From Clytia hemisphaerica (taxonomy: Eukaryota > Cnidaria > Hydrozoa > Leptothecata > Clytiidae), in NCBI GenBank assembly GCA_902728285.1, contig CACVBU010000714.1, positions 248,001 through 312,000 of the forward strand: a stretch of 64,000 nucleotides of DNA, read 5' to 3'. Every line of letters begins with the position of its first letter. Positions within the stretch are counted from its first letter, which is position 1. The translations under genes and the position numbers were made by a program. This document shows positions 22,626 through 34,311 of the stretch, one piece after another. A model generated the notes under the pieces. It did not search any database and was not told the origin of the DNA. It saw only the letters and a list, made by a program, of their open reading frames with translations.

Positions 22626-25223
22626 TTAGAAGCAATACAGATCTGTTAATAAGACTGAAATCCTCATTTTCACAAGAAAATGTTTAACAACTAACAACTG
22701 AACCCAAAAATAATCAGAAGAAACAATCCAATGGTAAAAACTCAAACTAATGCTCAAATACTGCAACTAGCAAGGCTAATAAAAATCGCCACTTAATACA
22801 AAGCAATCAGCCCAGTAACCACACATCTAAATAACTATCGACATACAAAGTATGAAAAAAACAATCTTAAATAAATCTGATAACAATATGGTAAGGATAC
22901 AAAAGTTGCTCAGAAGACCTCATAATACAAGCTGTTACATTCCAAAACTTCAAGCTTTTGAATTTATTTTGGTTGATTCTACTTTGCTTACATTTTCATC
23001 TACTGATTTGTTGTTTTAAAATGGGGGTCCCCTTTTCTCAAGGCAATTTTCACTCAATGTAATATCAAAAATATTTTAATTTGATAGTATTTGATGAAGT
23101 TTTTGTTAATTGTTTTTTTGCGAAAATGGATCTGCAATCCTGAGTTGAGCTCTGATGATATTTCAGATTCATCAGATCAAAATGTTTGCCATGATTCTTC
23201 TAAAAATATTTAATTTTTATGAAAATCAAGGGTTCACCCAACAAAGCTTTGCGGATGAAGCAAAGATCCTTAATTCTGACATTTTCAATTGAACAATTAG
23301 TCTGTCACTCAAACGGCAAGAATTGGCAGCAAAAAGTGATCCCGTATCCATGATCCGCCCTGTCGGATAACCTAATGTAAGAAATTGCAAAAAAATGGGC
23401 TAGTTTTAAGCCCTTCAAAAGTGGGGAAAAAGAGTAAACCAGGTCAATATTTTAAATTATTGAAGGTCTTACCCCGGTAATTAATCCCGTTAGATAAAAA
23501 TGCAAAAATGTTTCTTTGTCGACGCAAACCGTTCTTGCTTCTCCTCAATCACTGTTTTCCTAAGTTCCGAATGACTAAAAGTCAAGGTTTGCCGAGGGAA
23601 AAAAATCTCACCCCCGCCTTCAGGGAAATTCTATATATTTTCATAGTCAACACAGTGGATTTTAAAACTTGACCGGGTCAATAATGAAAAAGGGATAATC
23701 AATGGGTCATCATTCCCCATGGCCTAAATCTCTATACAAGGGATGGACGAACCTTTTCAAGTCAAAAAATCCCAAAAAAACAAGCATTTTTACCGTTCTT
23801 GAATTTGCGGGCTAAAACAGCGGGTTATTCCAGTCTGCCATAGGATCTTGGGGATATTTGAAATAGGCTACGAAACGGTGTCGAGAGAAAAAGCCATGTT
23901 TTTCTGGTACAGGCCATGAGGGTAGATGATGTTATCTTCCGTGTAAAGTTCGATTTCGGCGCGAGAGAAAGTACAGCTAGCTATCCCTAATTCGAAGTTG
24001 AACGAGGATTATAATTTGTTCGAATTACAGAAAGATTCGAATTATAGAAAGTATTTAAGAGCGTTTCTCCTTTGAAGGGTATTGAGAATTAATTCGAATG
24101 ATAGAATAGTTTGAATAGTAGAAGCTCGAATTAGCGAGAGCTCACTGTATATCGCTCGGATTGAATCTGCTTACGGCTGTTGAAAAATAGCGGTAATAGG
24201 GATGAGTTATTGGAGACATCAGTCACCCCCGAAAAAATCTCACGTCTTCTCGTTTGCTCCTTTTTTAAGGTGAAACTTCATAGAGTTGAAATTACGGTGA
24301 GAAGTAACTTCATTAAAAGTTCTGTTTTTAATAAACACCTTTCATTAGATATATATTTTCGTGAAATTCGAGATTGCTTACATGAAATCATCAAGCTTTT
24401 TCAGTTTCTTAAAATTTTAAACATTGTAAACATTATATTTACGCTTCCTTCCTTTACACTGTTTCTAATAAGATCAAAGAGGCTTAAAAACGCAAAAAAT
24501 GGAACAATGTCGTAAAATGTTTCTTAAAATCCCAAAATACCTCGATTTTTCCCTAAAATAAGAACAATGTTTAGCCCAAAGTAGCAAATAAAAAAAAAGA
24601 ACGGCTGAGCCTTATCAAAAACCTAGCTAGTTTTTTGATGAAATGAAAGTGACCATATGGTTAGTATATGTCTCCTTCCATATTCAAGTTTCAAACACAT
24701 AGAATGTACGCTAATAATTTCGACCGGCTTTACTAATTTCCTGAAGATTATAAATTTCAGGGAAAACATATTTTTTGACTTTCTTTTTGACTCTATTTGA
24801 AGGCCATATAAATTCGATATAGTTAGCGGTTTTAACAGACGAAAACCGATTGTCACATGAACTAATGCTGAATATCGGTGAAAGCTACGAATGCTCTGTT
24901 TCAATAATCTTGTTGCTTCGGTAAAATCGACCAAATTTTTATCAGCTCAATATACATTAGATTCCAGAATTGTCTCAGAAAGGAGCCTAGACAAAATTAG
25001 CCTACACTGGGCCTTTTAATATTGGACATTGAGAATACTCCAAAAGTAAATAATCTTAACATTGTTGCTGCGATCTCGGCTAAATTTTTATCAGCTCAAT
25101 ATACACTCTAGAATTGTCTCAAAAAAGAGCCAAGACAAAATTAGCCTGCGCTAGGCCTACAATCTTGGAACTCCAAAAAAAGTTTTTTTGACAGTGTTGC
25201 TGCGATTTAAATCAATTTTTGAA

Positions 25224-27856
25224 ATGGTATTAATGGATGGCAAAAACCATGAAACTTGGCTTCAAAAACGTCGGAAAACATTCGTCGCATATTTGATCGA
25301 GACATGCGCACTAGGCATGGAATATTCGTTGACTTTCATAACACTTTGGATGTACCTGAAAGATGTAATACAAACAGATGATTTGAATTTCTTTTACAGT
25401 TCAATCTCGGCTGTCTATCTCATATCACAGGTAAAGACCTTTTTGTCCTATATTTTCCAATATAGCCTGTAATTCCGGGGGGGGCATACTTAGGCAAAAA
25501 TAGGTGTTTGTTATGTGCGTGCCTTATTAAGGTTATTTTAAGTATTTTTCTGAAATTTGCCCGTACCGGTGAAACAGGTCTCCGACCCCGATTCGAACCA
25601 CCAAATGCAAGCAACCTTGGTTTACAAACCCAATGCCTAACCGCTTGCGCCAACCAGACACGACAGAAAACTGTCATTCACAAATACTTATAGCGTGTAA
25701 TTTACAGACCTTAATTAAGAAAGCTCCCAACCCTACCGGTGCCCCTACAAGGATCCCTATGGGATCCTAAGTTATGTCACAGGGTACGAATGCTCCTAAG
25801 AAGGCCTTCGGCCTTATATTGGACTCTCGAGCTCCAACCCTAACCCTAACTGATAATAACCGAACCCCCGTCTAGGTCCGCGGATTGAAAAATTTCGATT
25901 GCATCCTGGAGTATGATATCGTTTGCTAAGCCTAAAGGTTTCATAAATCAGCATTAAATTGATCTCTCTTTAAGGGTCTGTTTTTTTCACAAACTCGAGT
26001 GAAAGAAAGAGTGATGTCCACTTTTTCAGCAAAAATCAGCCTCTCTAAAGGCCGGTCTCCACTTGCGCGCGCTGTGATCGCACACGTTTCAACTTTTTTC
26101 AACCATTACGTCAGATTGCACCAATGGAGTTGCTTCATTTTTCTTTTTACCACAATAGAGTGAAAGCTTTGCTCGAAAAGGTACGATCGAAGCGCGCGCA
26201 AGTGGAGACTGGCCCTAAGAGTAATGTTTGGAGGTCAAGCACGCACTTGCCCAGCATCTTTCAATTCAGGCTATCATTTGGTGAGTCAAGTTAATTCTTT
26301 ACGATATCATTATTCGAATTGTTGATTTCTCTTATAGGTTGCAATGTCGGTGTTATTCGGTGCTTTATTCGACCATTATCGAAACGCCCGCCTCATGATC
26401 CTTATTGGAAACCTGTGTATCATCTCAGGTAACATTCTCTACACTATACCCTTCTCTCCGTGGTATTTGTTCACTGGGCGTCTCATCTCTGGCGGTGGTG
26501 GGTGTCTTCGCTCTATCATGACGGCCGAAATCGTCCGCGCTTATCCCGAATTGGAATTAAGTGGGAAATTTTCATCAATCGGGCTTTCATTTGCACTTGG
26601 ATTTGTTTTTTGGACCATTACTGAATATTCCTTTCGCAAATGAAAATTTCTTACTTTTTGGAATCCCGATTTCGTACGCTAACGCACCTGGGCTGGTACT
26701 AAGTGTTATTTTCATGGTGATTCAGTTACTGGATTTTTATTTGGTTTCGAATTTATCATTGGAATATGATATGAAAGAATTTGGTGATGGTGATAGTGGA
26801 AGCCAATATTCAATCATTAGTAATGATAGCAGTGGCGAAGATGGCGGTGTTGATGGTGGTGGTAAAAGTCAATATTCAATCATTGGTGATGACGGCTATG
26901 AGGAAAGTCAGATTAAAGATGATCTTGGTAAGTTTCATTCATTCAATTTTGATCGTATGCTTGCTATTACCTTGTAGGAATCATTGATATACACCCTTTA
27001 TGTCTTTAAACTTTCCACGCTTTTCTACTTTAAGAGTTATTATCAAGAAAAAAAACAACTACTGCATTCTCTTAAGTACTCTGAGTTTCATGTCTTTGCA
27101 CGACAATCATCAGGTCCTAATAGAAAAACTTTCGTAAGTGTCGTTTTCATTGTATTTTCTATAATTTCAGATTCATCCAGCCGACTACTTCCTTTCACCA
27201 TTGGCGACGAAGATTCGGATGATCAACCAAGACACCAATGGTATATATTCTTCAAAATGATACACAATGTCCAAATCTGTTTCATCCTTTTCTTATCCCT
27301 TCTTTTCATGTATTGTATGGTTTTGTTTGATTTATGGTTACCAATGACTGCAACCGAATATCTCCAATATGGTGTCACTGAAATCAATTACGTCATTCTT
27401 GGATTTGGTGCATGTGCAGTTGTCCAATTGATCGTGTTTACATTTAGACCCATTCCCCAACATTTACTGATTTATTTTGCGATGTTTTGTATCGTTGGAA
27501 TGATGCTAGATTATGCCATCTTTGTTGTATTGCGACATTTCCATGGCAACCATACTGTAAACATAGTATTATTGGCCATTTGGGATTTTTTAGCAGCAAA
27601 TATCATTGCGATGGAGGAAATATTTCTTATAGTAACCCTAGCAACAAAGGTTGGATCACGTGTTCAAACTACCACAGAAAGCATCCGATTGGCTTGTTCA
27701 AGGACTGGGGCGATTTTAGCTCTGACGTCAGCAGCGAGTGCTTTTAGTTGGATCACAATAACATGTTCCATTTGTATTTCTTTATTATTTATCACCTTAA
27801 TATTTCTAATTGTAATGCACAAAAGGTTGAGTGAGGAAAGGGTTCTTGTAAGATAG
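25224..27856 (+). CDS. MFSD8-like major facilitator transporter, copy 2 (one frameshift)
   Basis: Exons 25224-25430 (69 codons), 26338-26927 and 27171-27856, with the same GT-AG introns as copy 3. Exon 3 is fully open and encodes the C-terminal six-helix half. Exon 2 is one base too long: a six-T run at 26606-26611, where copy 1 has five T, shifts the frame in the GFVFGP region and gives a stop soon after. Apart from that base the reading frame agrees with copy 3 throughout. Homopolymer length points to a sequencing error or an allele-specific lesion rather than an old pseudogene. The predicted function is that of copy 3. The alternative is a real inactive paralogue. Confidence 0.8.
25532..25922 (-). 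mobile_element. tRNA-derived SINE-like insertion in intron 1 (copy 2)
   Basis: Near-identical to 19010-19400. The tRNA-like head with A- and B-boxes is at 25578-25659 (minus) and the CCCTAACCC motif near 25837-25850. Confidence 0.6.
26041..26221. mobile_element. MITE with GGCCGGTCTCCACTTGCGCG termini, copy 2
   Basis: Counterpart of 19521-19699. Confidence 0.75.
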
Positions 27857-28011
27857 GAAATACTCTTAGATGCATATTCAACATATATTCATTCATTCAA
27901 GGGGTTGAAAAATTCTCGAATTCTAATGAACGATAGGGCTTAATTGCTGTTGGAGTTCGAAATTATAATTCTCCATACCCCAAAATCAAGTTTAAGATAA
28001 AGCTTTTCAGT

Positions 28012-29133
28012 TTTTGGACCTACCCCGGTGGGGTGGAGGTCATATAAATTCACCTCTGTCCGTCCGTCCGTTCGTTACCAGCTTTTCTCGAGATTGAATC
28101 ATAGGAATCATTTGATTTTTGGTAAAAAGGTGCAAAATGGTAGTAGCCAAAATGTGACGGATCCCGATTTTCGAAAAAAAAAATTTTTGGGCATATTTGG
28201 GCCAAAAAACGGCTAAAAAACGGGATTTTTGGACTTTGTGAAAAATTGGATCATTAATTTTTTCTGATTTTTTGCATGAAAGTAGGGTACCATCATAGGT
28301 AAAAGATGGCTCAAGCAGATTTTTGCAAAAAAATTTATTTGGCTTAAAAAACGCATGTTTATCTATAAGAATCACTATTGATAAGCATACATGTTCTTAG
28401 TCAAATTACTCAATTTTTTATGAGATAGATGTTTGTTTTGCTCACGTGGGCTTACTTTTGAAGCATATGTGTGTTTAGACATGAAATTTTGGTTGCTTGG
28501 CGTGTTTTTATAGAAAAACTGGCCAAATTCGATATTTTTTATAAGTACATTATCAATTACTAAGGTATTAGCTTTTCTCGAGATTGGCTCTTTCATTCTT
28601 TAAGACTTTTTGCACAAAGATGCATAACTATAAACCCTCGAATGTGACGGAGCCCAATTTTCGAAAAAAAAAATGTTTTTGGGCAAATTTGGGCCAAAAA
28701 ACGGCTAAAAAAGGGTTTTTTGGACTTTGTGAAATATTGGATCGTTGTTTTTTTCTGATTTTTTGCATGAAAGTAGGTAAAAGATGGGTCAAGCAGATTT
28801 TTGGAAAATAACTTTTCAGCTCAAAAAAGGCATGTTTATCTATAGGAATCACTATTAATAAGAATACATCAATGTTCTTAGCCAAATTACTCAATTTTTT
28901 GATGAGATAGATGTCTTTTTATGCTCACGAAGTCTTGAATATAAAAGAATATTTCAAGAGCATGAAATTTTCGTTTCTAAACGTTTTTCTTATAAGAAAC
29001 AAACGACTAATTTTAAAAGATCGTCACTATTTGTGTTCTGAACGATTGTTAAATAACGTTCATGTTCACGTAGATATCAATTATATATGTGTTAAATGCA
29101 TAACCAGGTAGGTTCATAAAAGTATCACTTGTT
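28012..29133. mobile_element. 1.1-kb insertion with two ~345-bp direct repeats
   Basis: The 3' flanks of gene copies 2 and 3 are homologous on both sides of this block (CTTTTCAGTTTTT before, CCTTTAGCAGCAGTAAATAT after), but the block is absent downstream of copy 3, so it is an insertion. It starts with ACCTACCCCGG and a 'GTCCGTCCGTCCG' tract and ends with CCAGGTAGGTTCAT, a short inverted end. Segments 28080-28430 and 28565-28915 are direct repeats with 'GGGCCAAAAAACGGCTAAAA'. The ORFs on both strands have no recognisable domain. Confidence 0.6.
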
Positions 29134-30387
29134 CCTTTAGCAGCAGTAAATATTTTCAGAAACTAATATACTGTATTAGGATCCTGATAAGATCCGGAGG
29201 GGGGGGTGTTTGAATAATCGTTCACAACAAACAGGAAACCCATCTTGATAAGGCACCTGCTGAGAATAAACCCTTTGGGATATTACAATGTATTAGTAGG
29301 GGCCACTATGTCGCGAAAAAGCTTCCCGTGTGGAGCAGCTTGTGCAAAGGATTTTATGCTTGAATATTGTTCCTTGAATGTAAAAGATCAAAATTTGAGA
29401 GGTGGGGCCGGCTGTGACCACCCGTTGCCATGGAAACTGACGTCATTGGTTACTATGGCAACTAAAATAAAAAGTCGTCAAAATTGAAAAAAATTTGTTT
29501 CATTCAAAGAAAAAAAGAGCATGAAATACTGATAAAGAAAAAGGTCACAACCTATATCTGAAAATGAATATATCAGGAGATATTAAGGAAATAAGGCAAA
29601 ATGACGTCATAAAACGATGACGTCATCGAAAAATAAAAATTTGCCAAAATTCAAAAATTTTTGTTTTTTGGAAAGAATACCTTCCAGTGAACAAAAAATA
29701 TTATTACGAAAAAGTCTGAAAATCCTTTTTAAGAAGTCTATGAGCAAAAATTGATATTTTTAAATTTTGCAATAAATTCAAACTAAATTGCTTAGTGTTC
29801 TATTGTAATTCCTCAATTCAATTTTCAATAAAATCGAAGGGAGATAAACATCAGGCCCGGCGATACCGGGAGACCTTTTGAGTAAATGAGATTTTTTCTA
29901 AAATTTCTAGCGAATTTTATCTCATTTTGAGGCTTTAGCCTCCCCATCCACTTTTACGGTTGTTCCGCCGGACCTGAACATAACATAAAACTCTCAAGCT
30001 ACAAGTTGTTAATTGCACTTTGGAATTTTTAATTTCAAAAAACTGCGCACCAAAGTCAAAAAGGTTTAATAAGAAGTGGATGAATGCATCAAAGAGTGCT
30101 TAATGAATGCTACGTTTTTTTCAGTTCAATTTGTTTTCTTGCACAGGTTTAGAATTTTTAAACATAGTCAATTATTCTGGATTGAATATGAAAAAAACGG
30201 AGAATGCTTTACAACCAACTAGAAAAGCTTTCAAATTATGTGCGGTTTTTTTTTCATTATTAAGATGCATTTTTTAATACGGAAGTAAGCAATTATTTTT
30301 TGATTTGAGTAATAAATATAAGCTTAGCGAGACTGAACATTTCCGTCATGAAACTGATAGAGATATGATTCTAATGTCATCTGACAT
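29134..30387. other. Non-coding; homologous to 34435-34600 (start) and 41064 onward (end)
   Basis: 29134-29310 matches the downstream flank of gene copy 3. From about 29858 the sequence matches 41064 onward (segmental duplication). A cluster of RFX-like and CRE-like motifs is at 29424-29462. No protein-coding gene supported; the 80-residue frame at 29245-29487 has no known domain. Confidence 0.55.
29424..29462. promoter_or_regulatory. X-box/CRE/X-box-like motif cluster
   Basis: GTTGCCATGGAAAC (29424-29437) abuts the palindromic CRE TGACGTCA (29438-29445), followed three bases later by GTTACTATGGCAAC (29449-29462). RFX factors bind GTTGCC..GGYAAC-type palindromes and CREB/ATF binds TGACGTCA. 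That this cluster is functional is inference. Confidence 0.35.
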
Positions 30388-30459
30388 GGGGATATAGCTC
30401 AGTGGTAGAGCATTCGACTGCAGATCGAGAGGTCCCCGGTTCAAACCCGGGTGTCCCCT
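30388..30459 (+). tRNA. tRNA-Cys (anticodon GCA)
   Basis: 72-nt cloverleaf. The acceptor GGGGATA pairs with TGTCCCC. The D-arm is GCTC-AGTGGTAGA-GC, the anticodon loop CTGCAGA (GCA) sits on a TTCGA/TCGAG stem, and the T-arm is CCCGG-TTCAAAC-CCGGG. The discriminator base is T. A and B boxes are intact, and a TTTT Pol III terminator follows within about five bases. Looks functional. Confidence 0.95.
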
Positions 30460-30729
30460 AAGTTTTAAATTTTTTTGACTTAGTTCATCATATTTCAGAG
30501 CTTCGTGGTATTTAGACTAGAGTCTGAACTTTGCATTGTCGAGTGAAGAGACTACCTTAAAGTACGAAGTGAGGGTACCAAATTTGCGTTTTTATGCGGA
30601 ACTAATTTTGGCGATAGACAACCAAAAACGCGAAAATTAGTTACTGCCAAAATTAGTTCCCTTATGGCAGGAGTACTTCGTCGTAAATTTGGAAAAAAAT
30701 TACCATAATTATCAAAAATAATCTGACAT

Positions 30730-30761
30730 GGGGATATAGCTCAGTGGTAGAGCATTCGACT
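30730..30761 (+). pseudogene. Truncated tRNA-Cys (5' half)
   Basis: Identical to the first 32 nt of the tRNA-Cys gene, with the same TCTGACAT 5' flank, and ending in the anticodon loop just before the anticodon. It has an A-box but no B-box, so it cannot be a working tRNA gene. Confidence 0.85.
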
Positions 30762-30763
30762 AT

Positions 30764-30935
30764 GAAAAATCTCTATGAAATTTTATAAGAATCCGCGCAA
30801 AACTTACGTTCCTTTCGAATAGATACCCAATAAATATAATAATTCGCGAAAATTCAGAAAATCTCTATGAAATTCTATAAAAATCCGCGCAACACTTACG
30901 TTCCTTTCGAATAGATACCCAATAAATATAATAAT
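30764..30935 (+). repeat. Two tandem copies of a ~80-bp unit
   Basis: 'AAATCTCTATGAAATT' through 'ACCCAATAAATATAATAA' occurs twice in tandem right after the truncated tRNA. The homologous region at 42790-42880 has it once. Confidence 0.75.
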
Positions 30936-30994
30936 GAAATATTGAATACATGCCCTATCCACTAAAGTATAAATTTCTCAAATGGACTTTTCCA

Positions 30995-31250
30995 GAAAGA
31001 ATTTTACCCCCACTGTTGAGGATATTTTTCGAAGTATCGAACCCCTGGATATCCTACTTTATTAGTAAAGACCCTGGGTATCCACTCTTAATTATATGTT
31101 CAACCCCCTGGATATCCTCTCTTATAAAGATGCTTACCCCTGGATATCGTATTTTTTACTTGAAAAGACACTGTAACCCCTGTATATCCGCTCCCTTAAA
31201 GATATTTAGCCCCTTGGATATCCACTTTTGAACAAAAATCGTTAACCCCC
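30995..31250. repeat. Element with reiterated 'CCCCTGGATATCC'
   Basis: About seven irregularly spaced CCCCTGGATATCC-type motifs, reminiscent of the TGTCCAGGGG reiterations of the 4515 and 56410 MITEs. The block is absent from the paralogous segment near 43150. Clear terminal repeats were not found. Confidence 0.5.
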
Positions 31251-32046
31251 TGGAAAATAACCAAAATAATAATAAGCATTATTGCCAAAAGTTTCAAGAT
31301 AGATTGGTGATCATCAATGGCAAAAAACTTTTGCGAAAAATTATTTTTGGCGGTTTACCTGAGGGTCAATAGGGAAAATATGGGTATTTTCAATGAATTT
31401 TGACACTTTATAAGACTGGAAAAGTGCTTATTTAAGGAGATATAGGATTTGGCTCCCGGACTAGCAGTGAAGAGGTCTATCGGGATCGATTTTCTTTATA
31501 AACAGAAGTTTTTACGCTCCCACGAGGGACTTGAAATTACTCTTTTGGCTGTATCTCGATTTTTAACAATGACTTTTCGTGCAACCTCTATGGAATTGAG
31601 TGTCATCTGTTATGTTGTTAATATTTTTACAAATCCTCGAGAGAATTGAAGACAGTTTTTAACTGTTTCATGTCGTTGACGCAATCTCTAGATAGCAGAA
31701 CTCACTTTTTAATGATACTTGGCTTCAGTTCGTGCGTGAGTCGAATTAGTTGAAAATAGTGAAGCTCGAAGAAAGTGATCAAACGTTTTTGTTGAGAGGG
31801 ATGCTAAATAGTTTTGGTCAGTTGAACTTCTAAATATCAATTTCCGATTGTCACATGAACTATGTAATGCTGAATATCGGTGAAAGCTAATTTTGATCAG
31901 CTCAATATACATTAGACTCCAGAATTGTCTCAGAAAGGAGTCTAGACAAAATTAGCCTGCGCTAGGCATACAATCTTGGAACGCTGATAATACTCTAAAA
32001 ATAAATAATCTTGGCATTGTTACTACGATTTAAATCAATTTTTGAA

Positions 32047-34311
32047 ATGGTATTAATGGATGGCAAAAACCATGAAAGTTGGCTTCAAAAACGTCGGAAA
32101 ACATTCGTCGCATATTTGATCGAGACATGCGCACTGGGAATGGAATATTCGTTGACTTTCATAACACTTTGGATGTACCTGAAAGATGTAATACAAACAG
32201 ATGATTTGAATTTATTTTACAGTTCGATCTCGGTTATCTATCTCATATCACAGGTAAAGATTTCTTCCTATATTTTCCAATATAGCCTATCATTCCTGGG
32301 GGGATACTTAGGCAAAAATGGGTGTTTTTGCTATGTGTGTGCCTTATTAAGGCTCGGGTTTTTCACCTTCCAAAGTCTCTCTAAGCCTAAGGGTTTCAAA
32401 AATCAGATAAATTTAAATTGGTCTCTTCTAAGGGTCTGTTTTTTTTCACAAACTCGAGTGAAAGAAAGAGTGACGTCCACTTTTTCAGCAAAAATCAGCC
32501 TCTATAAAGGTCGGTCTCCACTTGCGCGCACTGTGATCGCACACGCTTCAACTTTTTTCAACCGTTACGTTAGATCGCGCCAATGGAGTTGCTTCATTTT
32601 CCTTTTTACCACAATAGTGTGAAAGCTTTGCTCGAAAAAGGTACGATCGAAGCGCGCGCAAGTGGAGACCGGCCCTAAGAGTAATGTTTGGAGGTCAAGC
32701 ACGCACATACCTAGCATCTTTCAATTCAGGCTATCATTTGGTGAGTCAAGTTGATTCTTTACGATATCATTATTCGAATTGTTGAATTCTCTTATAGGTT
32801 GCAATGTCGGTGTTATTCGGTGCTTTATTCGACCATCATCGAAACGCCCGCCTCATGATCCTTATTGGAAACTTGTGTATCATCTCAGGTAACATTCTCT
32901 ACACTATACCCTACTCTCCGTGGTATTTGTTCACTGGGCGTCTCATCTCTGGCGGTGGTGGGTGTCTTCGCTCTATCATGACGGCCGAAATTGTCCGCGC
33001 TTATCCCAAATCGGAATTAAGTGGGAAATTTTCATCAATCGGGCTTTCATTTGCACTTGGATTCGTTTTCGGACCATTATTGAATATTCCTTTTGCAAAT
33101 GAAAATTTCTCGCTTTTTGGATTCCCGATTTCGTACGCTAACGCACCTGGGCTGGTACTAAGTGTTATTTTCATGGTGATTCAATTACTGGATTTTTATT
33201 TGGTTTCGAATTTATCATTGGAATATGATATGAAAGAATTTGGTGATGGTGATAGTGGAAGCCAATATTCAATCATTGGTAATGATGGCGGTGGCGATGG
33301 TGGTGGTGTTGATGGTGGTGGTGAAAGTCAATATTCAATCATTGGTGATGACGGTTATGAGAAAAGTCAGATTAAAGATGATCTTGGTAAGTTTCATTCT
33401 TTCAATTTTGATCGTATGCTATTACCTTGTAGGAATCATTGATATACACCCTTTATGTCTTTAAACTTTCCACGCTTTTCTACTTTAAGAGTTATTATCA
33501 AGAAAAAAAACAACTACTGCATTCTCTTAAGTACTCTGAGTTTCATGTCTTTGCACGACAATCATCAGGTTCCAATAGAAAAACTTTCGTAAGTGTCGTT
33601 TTCATTGTATTTTCTATAATTTCAGATTCATCCAGCCGACTACTTCCTTTCACCATTGGCGACGAAGATTCGGATGATCAACCAAGATACCAATGGTATA
33701 TATTCTTCAAAATGATACACAATGTCCAAATCTGTTTCATCCTTTTCTTATCCCTTTTTTTCATGTATTGTATGGTTTTGTTTGATTTATGGTTACCAAT
33801 GACTGCAACCGAATATCTCCAATATGGTGTCACTGAAATCAATTACGTCATTCTTGGATTTGGTGCATGTGCAGTTGTCCAATTGATCGTGTTTACATTT
33901 AGACCCATTCCCCAACATTTACTGATTTATTTTGCGATGTTTTGTATCTTTGGAATGATGCTAGATTATGCCATCTTTGTTGTATTGCGACATTTCCATG
34001 GCAACCATACTGTAAACATAGTATTATTGGCCATTTGGGATTTTTTAGCAGCAAATATCATTGCGATGGAGGAAATATTTCTTATAGTAACCCTAGCAAC
34101 AAAGGTTGGATCACGTGTTCAAACTACCACAGAAAGCATCCGATTGGCTTGTTCAAGGACTGGGGCGATTTTAGCTCTGACGTCAGCAGCGAGTGCTTTT
34201 AGTTGGATCACTATAACATGTTCCATTTGTATTTCTTTATTATTTATCTCCTTAATATTTCTAATTGTAATGCACAAACGATTGAGTGAGGAAAGGGTTC
34301 TTGTAAGATAG
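32047..34311 (+). CDS. MFSD8-like major facilitator transporter, copy 3 (intact, 3 exons, 493 aa)
   Basis: Exons 32047-32253, 32798-33386 and 33626-34311 with GT-AG introns of phase 0 and phase 1. The start was chosen at the ATG giving MVLMDGKNHESW; a second ATG at 32056 is possible. The protein has two hydrophobic six-helix halves. The loop 2-3 signature GALFDHHRN (residues 77-85) fits MFS motif A. LISGGGG-x-LRS (118-128) and the ALGFVFGP segment (155-162) are arranged as in lysosomal MFSD8/CLN7-type proteins (about 520 aa). The central cytosolic loop (about 213-300) is Gly/Asp-rich and contains SQYSII twice (Tyr226, Tyr248). YSII fits the YxxPhi lysosomal/endocytic sorting motif, which agrees with a lysosomal location. 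Substrate unknown. AATAAA at 34340-34345 lies 29 bases after the stop. The family call rests on remembered similarity, not on an alignment. Confidence 0.85.
32501..32681. mobile_element. MITE with GGTCTCCACTTGCGCG termini, copy 3
   Basis: Orthologous to the intron-1 MITEs of copies 1 and 2. The flanking intron lacks the tRNA-derived insertion. Confidence 0.75.

Larger units (their letters stand above)
20809..27316 (+). repeat. Duplicated 6.6-kb segment, unit 2
   Basis: Direct repeat of 14222-20805. Single-base indels relative to unit 1 are very frequent from 20809 to about 23600 and rare after 24000. Unlike unit 1 it continues into the rest of the transporter gene. The ORFs at 21206-22221, 24180-24515 and 24623-24934 are homologues of unrecognised ORFs in unit 1 or shadows. 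Confidence 0.85.
29858..31860. repeat. Segmental duplication, copy A (with tRNA-Cys)
   Basis: Matches 41064-44390 in order: GGCGATACCGGG..., CTCTCAAGCTACAAGTTGTT, the tRNA-Cys gene, CTATCCACTAAAG, GAAGTTTTTACGCTCCCACG, and TTTCATGTCGTTGACGCAAT. This copy lacks the MITEs found in the other one. Confidence 0.8.

Noticed and set aside
29245..29487. 80-residue ORF with several Cys
   Set aside because: Lies in repeat-derived flank sequence, with no domain and no conserved frame in the homologous flank near 34560.
33424..33445. Alternative acceptor TTGTAG/GAATCATTG in intron 2 of MFSD8-like copy 3
   Set aside because: Joining exon 2 there leads to a stop within about 10 codons. The acceptor at 33625 keeps the frame and matches the family.
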